A DNA stretch of 48,275 nt from Lachnospiraceae bacterium (GTDB lineage: Bacteria; Bacillota; Clostridia; Lachnospirales; Lachnospiraceae), in the NCBI GenBank assembly GCA_024403375.1, contig JAKSRZ010000005.1, forward strand, positions 1-48,275, in the 5' to 3' direction. Position 1 is the first letter of the stretch, and every line of letters starts with the position of its first letter. The translations under genes were made by a program, and so were the position numbers. Shown one piece after another: positions 1 through 8,547 of this stretch. The notes under the pieces are model-generated. The model had not been told where the DNA came from. It worked only from the letters and a program-made list of their open reading frames with translations, and searched no databases.

Positions 1-1474
1 GAGAAAGCTTTATGTGAGAGTCTGCTTTTCGGTTGCTCAAGAGGCACACAGTCTCTATATTCATCGTCCAGGGGAACATGTCTACCATGGCCAGTTTTTT
101 GACTTCGTAGCCGGCTTCAATGAAGGTGGGAAGGTCATGGGCCAGTGATGTGGGTTTGCATGATATGTAAATCATGTTCTGAACGTCATAGGAAATGAGT
201 TTTGGAAGAGCCTTGGGGTTAATTCCTTCTCTCGGGGGATCAAGTACGATAAAGTCCGGCTTTGTAGTTATGTTGTCCAGTGTTTTCAGTACATCTCCGG
301 CAATGAATTCGCAGTTGGTTATGTTGTTTCTGATGGTGTTGTTTTTGGCTGCTTCTACTGCCTCCTCAACAATTTCAACTCCGATGACTTTTTTTGCAAC
401 GGGTGAGAGTAATTGTGCTATGGTTCCGGTACCTGAATATAGGTCATAAATAACGGGGCCGTTCTTTGCTATTTCTTCTTTATCTGCTTCTTTGTTCAGG
501 AGGCCCTGGTTGGCCATTGCTTCTAAAATAAAGACTCTACTCGTGTCGTATAATTTTTCGGCGCCCAAAGTGTTTGTCTGGAAAAAGCTAAAAAGTGAAA
601 CCTTAAATGTGAGTCCCAATACTTCCTCAGTAAAGAAGTCCTTGCCGTATAAAATATCAATTGAATCTGCATGTACTGCATCCGCAAGCTGGTCATTCAC
701 AATTCTGAGGATACCTGCATAGCTTCCCTTAAGTTCCAAAGCCAACAAGCCGTTTTTGAAGCTTTCCAGATCCATCTCCTGCTGTGAAGAAGTAACAAGA
801 GCCAGCAATATCTCTCCTGACTTTTCAGAACGTCTCACAAGCAAGTGACGTAAAAATCCTTCGTGGGTCATTTTGTGGTAGTAAGGCAGATTTTGTCTTC
901 TGCACTCTTCAGAAACAAATGAGAGAATCTTTCTTATGTCTTCGCATACAATTCGGCACTCAGGTACGGGAACCACGTCATAAAACGAATCCTTCTTATG
1001 CAATCCCAGAGTCAATTCTCCCCCCTTCGTTTCGTCACCAAAAGAGAATTCCATTTTGTTTTTGTAGCCATACTTGATAGGGCTGGAGATTACTCCTTTA
1101 TAGAGTTCGTCATTGTCTATAGTAAGCTGCTCTGATATACCGATATGATTTCCGGGCATATTTTTCAAAAGTTTAAGTACTTGCTGCTCCTTAATTTTAA
1201 GCTGCTTTTCGTACTCGAGGGTATGGTATGCACATCCGCCGCACTTTCCAAAATGGGGGCACTCGGGTGTTTTTTCATATGCTGCATTTTCCAGAACTTC
1301 CAGCTTCATGCCTTCAGCATCACCATGGCGAAGTTTTGTCACTCTGAATCTGATTTTCTGTCCCGGAAGTACATTTTTGCACATACATTTTTCACCCTCC
1401 GGAGTAACTACGACTCCCTTATTGGGGAACAGCACGTCTTCAACTAAGCCCTCATATATTTCACCTTTTTTCAT
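1..1474 (-). CDS. rlmD: 23S rRNA (uracil-5-)-methyltransferase, RlmD/RumA type, partial (C-terminus beyond window)
   Basis: Transfers methyl from SAM to C5 of a uracil in 23S rRNA in the cytoplasm. Translated from the ATG at 1474, it shows a TRAM-like N-terminus (about residues 1-60), then an iron-sulfur cysteine set in CPHFGKCGGC (C72, C78, C81) with a fourth Cys in PECRIV. The SAM loop reads YDLYSGTGTIAQ, followed by DPPREGINP and the catalytic-Cys motif ISCKP near the C-terminal end. The frame is still open at base 1, so the last residues are missing. It starts one base after the stop of the GNAT gene, so it is the last visible gene of the operon. It could equally be the dual-specific RlmCD found in Gram-positives; the family call is firm, the exact target uracil is not. 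Confidence 0.93.
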   Translation of the reverse strand, partial: MKKGEIYEGLVEDVLFPNKGVVVTPEGEKCMCKNVLPGQKIRFRVTKLRHGDAEGMKLEVLENAAYEKTPECPHFGKCGGCAYHTLEYEKQLKIKEQQVLKLLKNMPGNHIGISEQLTIDNDELYKGVISSPIKYGYKNKMEFSFGDETKGGELTLGLHKKDSFYDVVPVPECRIVCEDIRKILSFVSEECRRQNLPYYHKMTHEGFLRHLLVRRSEKSGEILLALVTSSQQEMDLESFKNGLLALELKGSYAGILRIVNDQLADAVHADSIDILYGKDFFTEEVLGLTFKVSLFSFFQTNTLGAEKLYDTSRVFILEAMANQGLLNKEADKEEIAKNGPVIYDLYSGTGTIAQLLSPVAKKVIGVEIVEEAVEAAKNNTIRNNITNCEFIAGDVLKTLDNITTKPDFIVLDPPREGINPKALPKLISYDVQNMIYISCKPTSLAHDLPTFIEAGYEVKKLAMVDMFPWTMNIETVCLLSNRKADSHIKLS

Positions 1475-1475
1475 T

Positions 1476-2012
1476 TTACTCACCCTTTACTTCCAAAAAT
1501 CCGTTTTTCAACATTACTCGCTGCGATTGTATATTATCCGCCATCGTCCTGCCGTAAAGCAGAACTTTATCTCGCTTCGTAATAACATAGACCCTTTGTT
1601 CTTTTGATTCAGGTTTGATGTCCTTTAAGGGCTTCCCCTTTTGTTCATCCTCTTCCTGCTCTTCAATCACCCACATAAACTCTTCTTCCGCAAATCTGAC
1701 AAGAGCTTTTAGTGCTTCTGTTGCGTAGCCTTTATTTCGGCTTTCCTCCCTGAAAACGTACCCCGCTTCCAATGGAAAACTGCCTTCTCTGAAGCCGGCG
1801 ATTCCCACAAGACTGTTGGTTTCCCGCTCATACACGCCCCAGTAGCCATAGCCATAAAATCCGTAGGCAAGCTTAATATATGCCTCAACCATTTCCGATG
1901 TATAGCTTTTCTCCGTTTCACACGGAAAAAGCGAAAGAAGGCCCGATGCTTCCTTCGCTTCGTTTAGTTCGATTTCTTTTATAATCAGTCTTTCTGTTTC
2001 TTCAATAATCAT
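1476..2012 (-). CDS. GNAT family N-acetyltransferase (RimJ/RimL-like)
   Basis: A 178-residue acetyl-CoA-dependent acyltransferase of the RimJ/RimL type. It opens with MIIEETERLIIKEIELNEA, carries the beta4 strand NSLVGIAGFREGSFPLEAGY and the acetyl-CoA pyrophosphate loop EESRNKGYATEALKALVRF, and ends with the typical MLKNGF segment. Between about residues 115 and 140 there is a charged insertion (EEQEEDEQKGKPLKDIKPE) that is longer than in most family members. The start ATG shares one base with the stop of the upstream subtilase gene (TGATG), indicating translational coupling. The natural substrate (ribosomal protein N-terminus, small amine or antibiotic) cannot be told. Confidence 0.85.
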   Translation of the reverse strand: MIIEETERLIIKEIELNEAKEASGLLSLFPCETEKSYTSEMVEAYIKLAYGFYGYGYWGVYERETNSLVGIAGFREGSFPLEAGYVFREESRNKGYATEALKALVRFAEEEFMWVIEEQEEDEQKGKPLKDIKPESKEQRVYVITKRDKVLLYGRTMADNIQSQRVMLKNGFLEVKGE

Positions 2013-3991
2013 CAGTGAACCTTAACAACAACCTTCTGACTTGCTCCGCCCTGAGTGCTCATAATAATTTCGCATTCTCCCGGTCTTTCTGCCGTAACAA
2101 GACCATCCCCGGAAACAGGTGCAATTCGTTCGTCAGTGCTCTCAAACCGAAGGGTATCCGTAGTATCCAGAGGAAACATAACGGCAGCCATTCTGTAGCT
2201 TTCTCCAACCCTGAGATTAAGTTCTGATGCAGAAGCAATAACTCTTTCAGCGTGTTTGATCTCAAACTTGACTTTTAAGTATGTACCATTATAAAAGCCG
2301 TCTTCCGCATAGAAGGTTATAACATCCGTATCTATTTCCGTAGCCAGCTTAATCAAATCTCCTGTAACAGCAATCTCATTGCCCCTTACTCTGACTTCCT
2401 CGTCGGCGACGTTACCAATGAGATATCTGAGCTTCTTTACCGTACTCACTTTGTCAGAAACGTGCAGCCATATTCCAAAGCTGTCATAATCGCCTCTTCC
2501 ATACACTTCAGCAGACAGCTCGGGAGGGTCATTGTCCTCTCCAACGTTAATGACAGAAATCATATCGTTTTCACAACGGTCCACAGCATAGAGAGTGTAA
2601 ACACCCTTTTCGAGGACTATTGATGCACCTTCAATATCTTTCCCCTTACCCTCCTGAAAGTCAGAGGATCCGGCATTTCCCTCCAGATATTTCAGCTTGT
2701 ATACACCTGATCCGTCAAAGCCATTGGCTATAATATCCACCCTTACCTTTGAGCCCTCAAGATTCTGCACTGTCTTTATATTAGGCTTCACAGTGTCTTT
2801 TCGAAGAGTCCCGATTTTGCTTACCATGGCCTTCACGTCAGGGATTCCCGGCACTACCATTTTTCCTTCAAGGGAAGGATACTGTTTCGCCGTAGACATA
2901 ATAAGTGACTTGACCTGAGTCGCATATGCCCTGTTGCTTGCGGCATAGCATAATGCAGCCACTCCCGTTACATAAGGTGCCGCCATTGATGAGCCTGATT
3001 TATATCCATATCCCTCTTTAAGTGTAGAGAGAATATCCACTCCGGGAGCTGCAAGATCAACCGATTTTGCCCCGTAGTTGCTTCCTTTTGCTGCATAGAG
3101 GAATCCACTGCCACTTGGAGAAACAAGTTTTCCCATAGGCGTGATGTAGGTCACAGTAATAATATTTTCAAGGTCGTATCCTGCGGGATACATTGGATTC
3201 TTATCAATGTTTATACCATTGTTTCCGGCCGCACACACGAAAAGCATTTTCGAGCTTCTCATGGCATTTTTAAGTTCTTCGTTGCTGCTGTAGGAGCCCC
3301 AGCTGATATTTACAATGTCAGCCCCCATTTTTTCTGCATACTCAATGGCTTTACATGCTGATTCCGCGGTACCTTCTGAGTTTTTTCCTCCGTTGGTTTT
3401 CAGCACCATGATTTTAACGTTGGCAAGAGATGCAATTCCGGCAATACCAATTCCGTTATTTGCAGATGCTGCAATTATTCCTGCCACATGGGTACCATGA
3501 TCATCCTCTCCCATCTCTCCTGAAGGATCCGTATAAACTGTATCATGGTACACCGTGTTGTCGTTATTATAAAAGTCCCAGCCATAGACATCGTCCACAT
3601 AGCCGTTCCCGTCATCATCTATTCCATTATCCGGTATTTCACCGGTGTTTATCCAAACATGATCTGCAAGGTCCTCATGCTCTACATAGACACCTGTATC
3701 TATTACCGCAACAATAACCTCCTTGCCGCTTATAGGATAGTAGCCTGTCAGCCCTTCGAAGAGGTTAATATCCACATCTGCAACGGAATTTTCCGGATTC
3801 TGCTGGCCGGAATGCATATAGTAATATGTGTATTTTCCATCGTTGTTTAGGCCCCATTGAGCATCCAGATAGGGATCATTGGTCCACGCTGCTGATGCTG
3901 AAATGGGTTCGGAAAACGCAAACAAACTCACCGCCAACAACGCAGCGGTGAGTCTCTTTAATTGCATTAAAAACCTGTGTCTGTCTTTCAT
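2012..3991 (-). CDS. exported subtilisin-like serine protease (S8) with C-terminal Ig-like (Big_2) domain
   Basis: A secreted endopeptidase of 659 residues. The start at 3991 is chosen because an AAGG ribosome site precedes it and a signal peptide follows at once (KRLTAALLAVSLFAFSEPISASA, cleavage near residue 34). The in-frame upstream extension overlaps the FliD-like gene. The catalytic triad is clear: Asp98 (VIDTG), His165 (DDHGTHVAG) and Ser335 (GSSMAAP), with the oxyanion Asn257 in AAGNNG. An Asp-rich loop near residues 124-134 (IDDDGNGYVDD) resembles a calcium-binding insertion of extracellular subtilases. The last 80 residues form a Big_2-type domain, similar to the end of the Ig-repeat protein encoded upstream at 6082-7578. 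It is 10 bases downstream of the FliD-like gene and overlaps the following GNAT gene by one base. Confidence 0.92.
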   Translation of the reverse strand: MKDRHRFLMQLKRLTAALLAVSLFAFSEPISASAAWTNDPYLDAQWGLNNDGKYTYYYMHSGQQNPENSVADVDINLFEGLTGYYPISGKEVIVAVIDTGVYVEHEDLADHVWINTGEIPDNGIDDDGNGYVDDVYGWDFYNNDNTVYHDTVYTDPSGEMGEDDHGTHVAGIIAASANNGIGIAGIASLANVKIMVLKTNGGKNSEGTAESACKAIEYAEKMGADIVNISWGSYSSNEELKNAMRSSKMLFVCAAGNNGINIDKNPMYPAGYDLENIITVTYITPMGKLVSPSGSGFLYAAKGSNYGAKSVDLAAPGVDILSTLKEGYGYKSGSSMAAPYVTGVAALCYAASNRAYATQVKSLIMSTAKQYPSLEGKMVVPGIPDVKAMVSKIGTLRKDTVKPNIKTVQNLEGSKVRVDIIANGFDGSGVYKLKYLEGNAGSSDFQEGKGKDIEGASIVLEKGVYTLYAVDRCENDMISVINVGEDNDPPELSAEVYGRGDYDSFGIWLHVSDKVSTVKKLRYLIGNVADEEVRVRGNEIAVTGDLIKLATEIDTDVITFYAEDGFYNGTYLKVKFEIKHAERVIASASELNLRVGESYRMAAVMFPLDTTDTLRFESTDERIAPVSGDGLVTAERPGECEIIMSTQGGASQKVVVKVH

Positions 3992-4001
3992 ATTAAAACC
4001 T

Positions 4002-5291
4002 TTAGCAGTAGTTATTGTACATAAGTCCACTGTAGACAGATGTAACATAAGGACTGTAAGGCTGCTTAACGGCAGTATTGGGATAGGTTATTACTGTCTT
4101 GTCTATATAATCCATAGGGTTAATGGTTACGTCCGCAAATCTTCTTAAAAGACTGGCAGAAACCATGCTATCCGGTCCGAAGAACTGTTCCATACTTCCT
4201 TCCCTGATAGCCTGAATCATTGTTTCCTTATCAATTTCCAGTTTGCCGTCGTCATTTATTTTGAAGCCGTTTTCTGCAAACTGTCCCTTATACCGTTCCA
4301 TTACATTGCTCATTTCAAAAAGCAACTTTCTGGACGAACGCCTTTCAGCGGAGCCCTCCTTAACAAAATCAAGGAAAGCGTTCAATCTGTCAACAAATCC
4401 TGATACTTTCTCTATTACCGGTGCATCATCCACTACAGCGGAAATCGTTACCGGGTTCTCGGTAGTATCATGGAAATCCAATTTGATACCATTGTTTAGT
4501 ACATATTCCCTCTCGGAGGTTTCGATATATTCGCCATTTACTCTGAAGCAGGTATTGACAGCAGGCTTTGCAACCTTGTTGAGTCCAAACTGCCCGACTA
4601 TACCCCTTACGGCATTCTCCGGGAATTTTGTATCTTCAAACTCGAAAGAAATTCCATCGGGATTTTTTGTTCCCCCGGCCTTGCTTACAAGTTCAATAGC
4701 AGACATTCCGTTGTTTGATATAACTCTGGCGGAAAGTCCGACTTTTGTCTTATTAATGAAGTCTGACAGCTTTGTCTGCAGTTCTTTATTTGTTGAGCCT
4801 GCAGCCACATTAAACTGGAAGGAATAGTAGCTGTCCTCTATTCCCACCGTAAACGTATATTGTCCGTCAGCAAGATTCACATCGCCTGAAGGAAGAAAAC
4901 GTCCCGTATTAACCTGAGCCTCGGAAAGAGAATCGACTTCTACGGTCATGGGTTCCATTTCGTCTACGCCGGAACCATCAATCGATTCTACTGTAACTGC
5001 TTTCGGTGCATCTGAAACCAACGTTTTCTGGTTGAAAACGTTATTAGTCACATCATCGGAGCCCAGCTCCTTCAGCATGGAAGAAAGATCAATGGCCTTA
5101 TCCTTAACTCCAAGTGTGTATTCCTGTGTCTTGGAATCAAAGGTCACCTTGTAGAAAGGCTGGTCCACATTCATCTTTCTGATACGCTGGTAAATATCCT
5201 TAAGCTCAGACCGTTTATGTGTGTCAAAACGGGTCTGACGCATGATGACATGCCCTTGTATTAAGTTGTTGTAAACGCTTAAATACGGCAT
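4002..5291 (-). CDS. FliD-like (flagellar hook-associated protein 2-like) protein
   Basis: A 429-residue protein whose C-terminal half looks like the flagellar cap protein FliD: NGEYIETSEREYVLNNGIKL, an ENPVTISAVVDD strand, then a predicted helical segment EKVSGFVDRLNAFLDFV and the terminal KINDDGKLEIDKETMIQAI block. The usual FliD N-terminal coiled-coil signature is not apparent; the N-terminus is instead basic (RQTRFDTHKRSELKDIYQRIRK). No signal peptide is seen. The start at 5291 is fixed by an excellent site, AAAGGAGG seven bases upstream. It sits between a cytidylate-kinase-like gene and a secreted protease, with no other flagellar gene in the window. It may be a second, non-canonical cap or a FliD-derived cell-surface or cytoplasmic factor. 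Confidence 0.65.
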   Translation of the reverse strand: MPYLSVYNNLIQGHVIMRQTRFDTHKRSELKDIYQRIRKMNVDQPFYKVTFDSKTQEYTLGVKDKAIDLSSMLKELGSDDVTNNVFNQKTLVSDAPKAVTVESIDGSGVDEMEPMTVEVDSLSEAQVNTGRFLPSGDVNLADGQYTFTVGIEDSYYSFQFNVAAGSTNKELQTKLSDFINKTKVGLSARVISNNGMSAIELVSKAGGTKNPDGISFEFEDTKFPENAVRGIVGQFGLNKVAKPAVNTCFRVNGEYIETSEREYVLNNGIKLDFHDTTENPVTISAVVDDAPVIEKVSGFVDRLNAFLDFVKEGSAERRSSRKLLFEMSNVMERYKGQFAENGFKINDDGKLEIDKETMIQAIREGSMEQFFGPDSMVSASLLRRFADVTINPMDYIDKTVITYPNTAVKQPYSPYVTSVYSGLMYNNYC

Positions 5292-5342
5292 CCCGGGACC
5301 TCCTTTCCCGATTACTTTCCACCTTCCTTGGACAAACCGTTA

Positions 5343-5954
5343 TTAAATGTTTTCCAGAAAAGCGATGAACGCTTTTGCAGCCTTATCAACTCCAACATAT
5401 CCTGAGTTAACTGACATATGATAATTCGATGCTTTGCCCCACTTTTCACCCGAATGGTAATTGTAGTAGTTAGCACGTCGCTTATCCTTCTTAAGAACTA
5501 TTTCCTCAGCATTTTCCGGTGCAATTCCATCAATCTTTATAGCTCGTGCCTTTCTGAATTCCAGATTGGCATGGACGAAAAGGTGAATTACGTCCTCTCT
5601 CTCCTTGAGAATATAGTCAGCACAACGGCCTACGATAACGCAAGGTCCTTCATTTGCAACCTTACGGATGATGTCGGACTGTGCAAGATAAATTCTGTCA
5701 TCCAGCGAAAGATGAGCAAAACCTGATTCCTGGCTTCCGTATGTGCTCATTCCCATAGCTATTGAATACAGGAGAGAGTTTGTAGCCTTTGTCTCTGCAT
5801 TATGGAACGCCGCCTCAGCATATCCGCTTTCTTTCGCAGCTAATGTAATCAACTCATTATCATAAAAGGGAATATTGAAGTGCTCGGCAATCTGTCTTCC
5901 GATTTCTCTGCCTCCGCTTCCATATTGTCTGCTGATGGTAATAATTTTATCCAT
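5343..5954 (-). CDS. cytidylate kinase-like family protein
   Basis: A 203-residue P-loop protein of the AAA_26/cytidylate-kinase-like family. The nucleotide-binding loop is SRQYGSGGREIGRQIA (residues 8-23), followed by PFYDNELI, a central IVGRCADYIL strand and KARAI, and a lid-like KKDKRRANYYNYHSGEKWG segment rich in basic and aromatic residues. True Cmk enzymes are usually about 220 residues with a different lid, so nucleoside monophosphate phosphorylation is plausible but unproven. It is the first gene after the promoter at 6000-6028, has an AGGAGGGG ribosome site, and leads a five-gene run with the FliD-like protein, the subtilase, GNAT and RlmD. Confidence 0.8.
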   Translation of the reverse strand: MDKIITISRQYGSGGREIGRQIAEHFNIPFYDNELITLAAKESGYAEAAFHNAETKATNSLLYSIAMGMSTYGSQESGFAHLSLDDRIYLAQSDIIRKVANEGPCVIVGRCADYILKEREDVIHLFVHANLEFRKARAIKIDGIAPENAEEIVLKKDKRRANYYNYHSGEKWGKASNYHMSVNSGYVGVDKAAKAFIAFLENI

Positions 5955-5999
5955 AAACCCCTCCTAATCTATTGTCAGATTTTTTAGATATACACAGTT

Positions 6000-6028
6000 A
6001 TAATATCACACTTCGTCGCTTTTATCAA
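6000..6028 (-). promoter_or_regulatory. sigma-A promoter for the cytidylate-kinase-like/FliD-like/protease operon
   Basis: On the minus strand TTGATA (6023-6028) is followed after exactly 17 bases by TATTAT (6000-6005). The start codon at 5954 lies about 38 bases past the expected transcription start and has an AGGAGG site. The -35 box lies just past the terminator hairpin of the preceding Ig-repeat gene, so the operon is likely to be independently transcribed. Confidence 0.7.
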
Positions 6029-6035
6029 GCAGAAA

Positions 6036-6069
6036 CGCCCCTGTAAGAAGGGTTCTTTCTTAAGGGGCG
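6036..6069 (-). terminator. hairpin terminator after the Ig-repeat protein
   Basis: A GC-rich stem (CGCCCC paired with GGGGCG, extended by an AT-rich TTCTTA/TAAGAA section) starts 13 bases after the stop codon at 6082. The following U-run is weak (TTTCTGCTT), so termination may be partial. Confidence 0.6.
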
Positions 6070-6081
6070 CTAAATTTTTCA

Positions 6082-7578
6082 TTATTTTTCTTTAACCGTT
6101 ATATAAAGTATATTGTAGATTCCGCTGCCGTCTGCAGCCTCAATCCATATCTCGCATTCGCCCGGTCCCACGCTTGTAACCTTACCATTTTCCGAAACGG
6201 TGCATACATATTCATCACTGCTCCAATACGTAACATCACGATTTGCCGCGGACAGAGGCATTACAATAGGCTCTATTGAATAGTTTCTGTCCATTTTCAT
6301 GGTTACATACTGTTTTTCAAGGTTAATGGAAGTAACCAGTTTAGATGAGATTTCTTCCACAAGAGCATATGTCCCGGGGCGATAAGTATAGAATGCATAC
6401 TGTGTACGCTCTTCATCCAGATATTCGCCATTACACTTTGCCATAATTGTTTTTCGGTTAGGTGTGTAATATACGGCAAATTTATCCGGGTCGTAGTCCT
6501 CAGGTCTTATTACTCTTGTGAGGATAGGGAATTCCAGATACGCCTCCGGATGTGTGTACGTCAGCTTGTAGCCAATGTACTTGGTTGTGACAACAACATG
6601 ATCCACTGCTTCCTTCAGGTCCTTCTGATCTATGGGTGAGCATATTACTGACTTAGCATAGTCCGCATGGCTTACGACAAAGATAAGGGCCGTGCTTGCT
6701 CCTTGGAGGTCCACATCCTTAAAAGCCTCCGCCAGAACATTTTTAGGAACTCCGTTAACCGGAACGTCGAAAATGTAATCCTTCCAGGTTACTGTAATAA
6801 TGTTTTCGCCCTCACCCATAATCTTAGGATTAAGAATGCGGAATTTATCTACATTTTCAGTACTGTCATCATTGTACTTTACTACTACCTGAAAGTCCTC
6901 GTTTGTAAGCTTGCTGCCTACGATTGCCTCTTTGCCGATGTAATGGCACTCGGCATCGACTACCTCTTTTTCTATACCAAAGACTTCAACCGTAGCCCTG
7001 AATCTCTCGTATGTAACATTAATCTGATTTCTGCCGGGCTTTGTGATTTTACTTGGTGAAATGGAGAAATTTGCCTCCTTCAGCACCACCGGTTCCTTTT
7101 CAGGCCAGTTATAGTACGCTGTAACAACAATGTCCTTCTTCTTTACATCATTGGACACTATCACGTCCTCGCCAACATAGTCTGCGGTAATGTAGGTAAC
7201 AGCCAATTCCTCTTTTCCGAAAATTATAACCTCGGCACTTTTTCCATGATAGTAAACACCGATTTTATTTTCCCCAACCTTACGAATCATTGTATTGGAG
7301 AGGCGATAATCATAAACACGCTCCTCGCCGCCGTCCTTATAAATAGCTGTGACAATTAACTTGGCTGTATTGATTTCCGTGTTGATTACCACGTCATCTC
7401 CTGTATACTCTGCAATAATCTGCACGGTAATGGGAGTAGGAGTGTTTGTGGGTGTCGGGCCCGGTGCAGAACCTGCTCCGGATGCCTCATATGGCTCCTT
7501 TGGGATGAGGAACAGAAGAACCACAAGTGCCGCTCCCAATATTGCATATATCCATTTGAATTTTTTCAATATATCCAT
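6082..7578 (-). CDS. membrane-anchored protein with tandem Ig-like repeats and a Big_2 domain
   Basis: A 498-residue surface protein. The ATG at 7578 is preferred because CAGGAGGG precedes it; a longer reading frame from 7605 would contain this ribosome site. An N-terminal membrane anchor (about residues 8-26, WIYAILGAALVVLLFLI) leads to a short Pro/Thr linker (PGPTPTNTPTP), then three tandem repeats of about 75 residues, each with the pattern of a Y-G-E/K-D/A-V strand, a polar strand and a closing VTY/VYY-x-VEVFG strand. After a middle domain (about 240-410) comes a C-terminal Big_2 domain with SVGPGECEIWI. No enzymatic motif was found. It probably stays on the outer face of the membrane and spans part of the wall. 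It is likely monocistronic. Confidence 0.78.
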   Translation of the reverse strand: MDILKKFKWIYAILGAALVVLLFLIPKEPYEASGAGSAPGPTPTNTPTPITVQIIAEYTGDDVVINTEINTAKLIVTAIYKDGGEERVYDYRLSNTMIRKVGENKIGVYYHGKSAEVIIFGKEELAVTYITADYVGEDVIVSNDVKKKDIVVTAYYNWPEKEPVVLKEANFSISPSKITKPGRNQINVTYERFRATVEVFGIEKEVVDAECHYIGKEAIVGSKLTNEDFQVVVKYNDDSTENVDKFRILNPKIMGEGENIITVTWKDYIFDVPVNGVPKNVLAEAFKDVDLQGASTALIFVVSHADYAKSVICSPIDQKDLKEAVDHVVVTTKYIGYKLTYTHPEAYLEFPILTRVIRPEDYDPDKFAVYYTPNRKTIMAKCNGEYLDEERTQYAFYTYRPGTYALVEEISSKLVTSINLEKQYVTMKMDRNYSIEPIVMPLSAANRDVTYWSSDEYVCTVSENGKVTSVGPGECEIWIEAADGSGIYNILYITVKEK

Positions 7579-7624
7579 AACGCCCTCCTGAAAGGCATAG
7601 TACACCTATAGATAGTTTTCAAAT

Positions 7625-7630
7625 ATTATA
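7625..7630 (-). promoter_or_regulatory. candidate -10 box for the Ig-repeat protein
   Basis: A TATAAT hexamer on the minus strand lies about 47 bases before the start at 7578. I see no good -35 box at 16-18 bases, so this is a weak call. Confidence 0.35.
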
Positions 7631-7723
7631 TCGGCAATATACGCTGTTATATTAACCCGGTCCGCAGAAATAAAATCCGAACGCAGAAGATGGAGCGAGA
7701 GTCGTCAGACTCTAAAATGAAAA

Positions 7724-7749
7724 AACGACCCGAACAAAATCGGGTCGTT
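7724..7749 (-). terminator. Rho-independent terminator of tRNA-Leu(CAG)
   Basis: A 10-bp stem (AACGACCCGA with TCGGGTCGTT) and six-base loop, ending in a T-run on the minus strand, 15 bases past the 3' end of the tRNA. Confidence 0.88.
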
Positions 7750-7763
7750 TTCGTTTTAACAAC

Positions 7764-7847
7764 TGCAGAAGATGGGACTTGAACCCACACTCACGTAAGT
7801 GAACATGAACCTGAATCATGCGCGTATGCCAATTCCGCCACTTCTGC
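7764..7847 (-). tRNA. tRNA-Leu (anticodon CAG)
   Basis: An 84-base class II tRNA. Acceptor arms GCAGAAG and CTTCTGC pair fully, with discriminator A. The anticodon stem CATGA/TCATG holds the loop TTCAGGT, giving anticodon CAG for codon CUG. The long variable arm (TTCAC-TTAC-GTGAG) is typical of leucine, and the T-loop is TTCAAGT. CCA is not encoded. It has its own promoter and terminator. Confidence 0.95.
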
Positions 7848-7857
7848 GAACGTTGGA

Positions 7858-7886
7858 ATTTTACCATTCCAACAAGCAATTGTCAA
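7858..7886 (-). promoter_or_regulatory. strong sigma-A promoter of tRNA-Leu(CAG)
   Basis: TTGACA (7881-7886), 17-base spacer, TAAAAT (7858-7863). The expected transcription start is only a few bases before the mature 5' end at 7847, so the precursor leader is very short. Confidence 0.85.
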
Positions 7887-7895
7887 TTGTATTTT

Positions 7896-8546
7896 CTATT
7901 TCTTAAAGAATGAAAATTTACTTTCTTCTCCCTTCATCAGGCGTCCGATGTTTTCCTTGTGCCTGTAGACCATAAGAAGTGCCGCAATAAGCGAAAGAAC
8001 TATAGCTATCGGCTCTCCGTGGTGTATGAGAAGCATCACCGGGCATGAAAGAATAGCAAGCATCGTTGCCAATGACATATATTTTACTGTGAACAGGAAC
8101 AGGCAAAGAATTGCAAAGGCCATTACGCCTGCTCTCCAGTCAAGAAACCATACTGCTGCCATGTTCACCAGGAAGCCCTTGCCGCCCTTAAATCCGTACC
8201 ACACAGGGAAGTCATGGCCAATGGATGCCATAAGCATTACATAGGCAATACCAATCTGTCTTAAGCCTTTGGGATCAAGTCCGTTATTTGCGGCATAGCT
8301 TTTGAAGAGTGTTCCGAAAACAGCCATCAGTGCAACGCATTTTCCAATGTCCAGAACCATAACAAGCCACGCCCATTTGCCGCCATACACGCGCTTGAAG
8401 TTGGTGAAACCGGGGTTGCCGCTGCCTTTTCCGCAGGTTCTGATGTCTTCATGATAAATCAATTTCGATAAAAGGATTGCGGGATTCACTCCTGCAACCA
8501 GGTATGCCGTTAATCCGGCAATAAAATACAAAATAGTAAGTTTCAT
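7896..8546 (-). CDS. plsY: acyl-phosphate:glycerol-3-phosphate acyltransferase PlsY
   Basis: Integral membrane enzyme that moves the acyl group of acyl-phosphate to sn-glycerol-3-phosphate, the first step of phospholipid synthesis. The 216-residue protein is hydrophobic throughout and carries the three family motifs: GKGSGNPGFTNFKRVYG (about 39-55), GHDFPVWYGFKGGKG (about 110-124) and the C-terminal YRHKENIGRLMKGEESK. It starts one base after the stop of fakA with CTGGAG as ribosome site. This places it in the same transcript as the enzymes that would make its acyl-phosphate substrate, which supports a route for using exogenous fatty acids. The length is normal for the family. Confidence 0.95.
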   Translation of the reverse strand: MKLTILYFIAGLTAYLVAGVNPAILLSKLIYHEDIRTCGKGSGNPGFTNFKRVYGGKWAWLVMVLDIGKCVALMAVFGTLFKSYAANNGLDPKGLRQIGIAYVMLMASIGHDFPVWYGFKGGKGFLVNMAAVWFLDWRAGVMAFAILCLFLFTVKYMSLATMLAILSCPVMLLIHHGEPIAIVLSLIAALLMVYRHKENIGRLMKGEESKFSFFKK

Positions 8547-8547
8547 A

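Noticed and set aside
4243..4827. A 194-codon plus-strand frame
   Set aside because: It lies antisense to the FliD-like gene, which has a strong ribosome site and family similarity.
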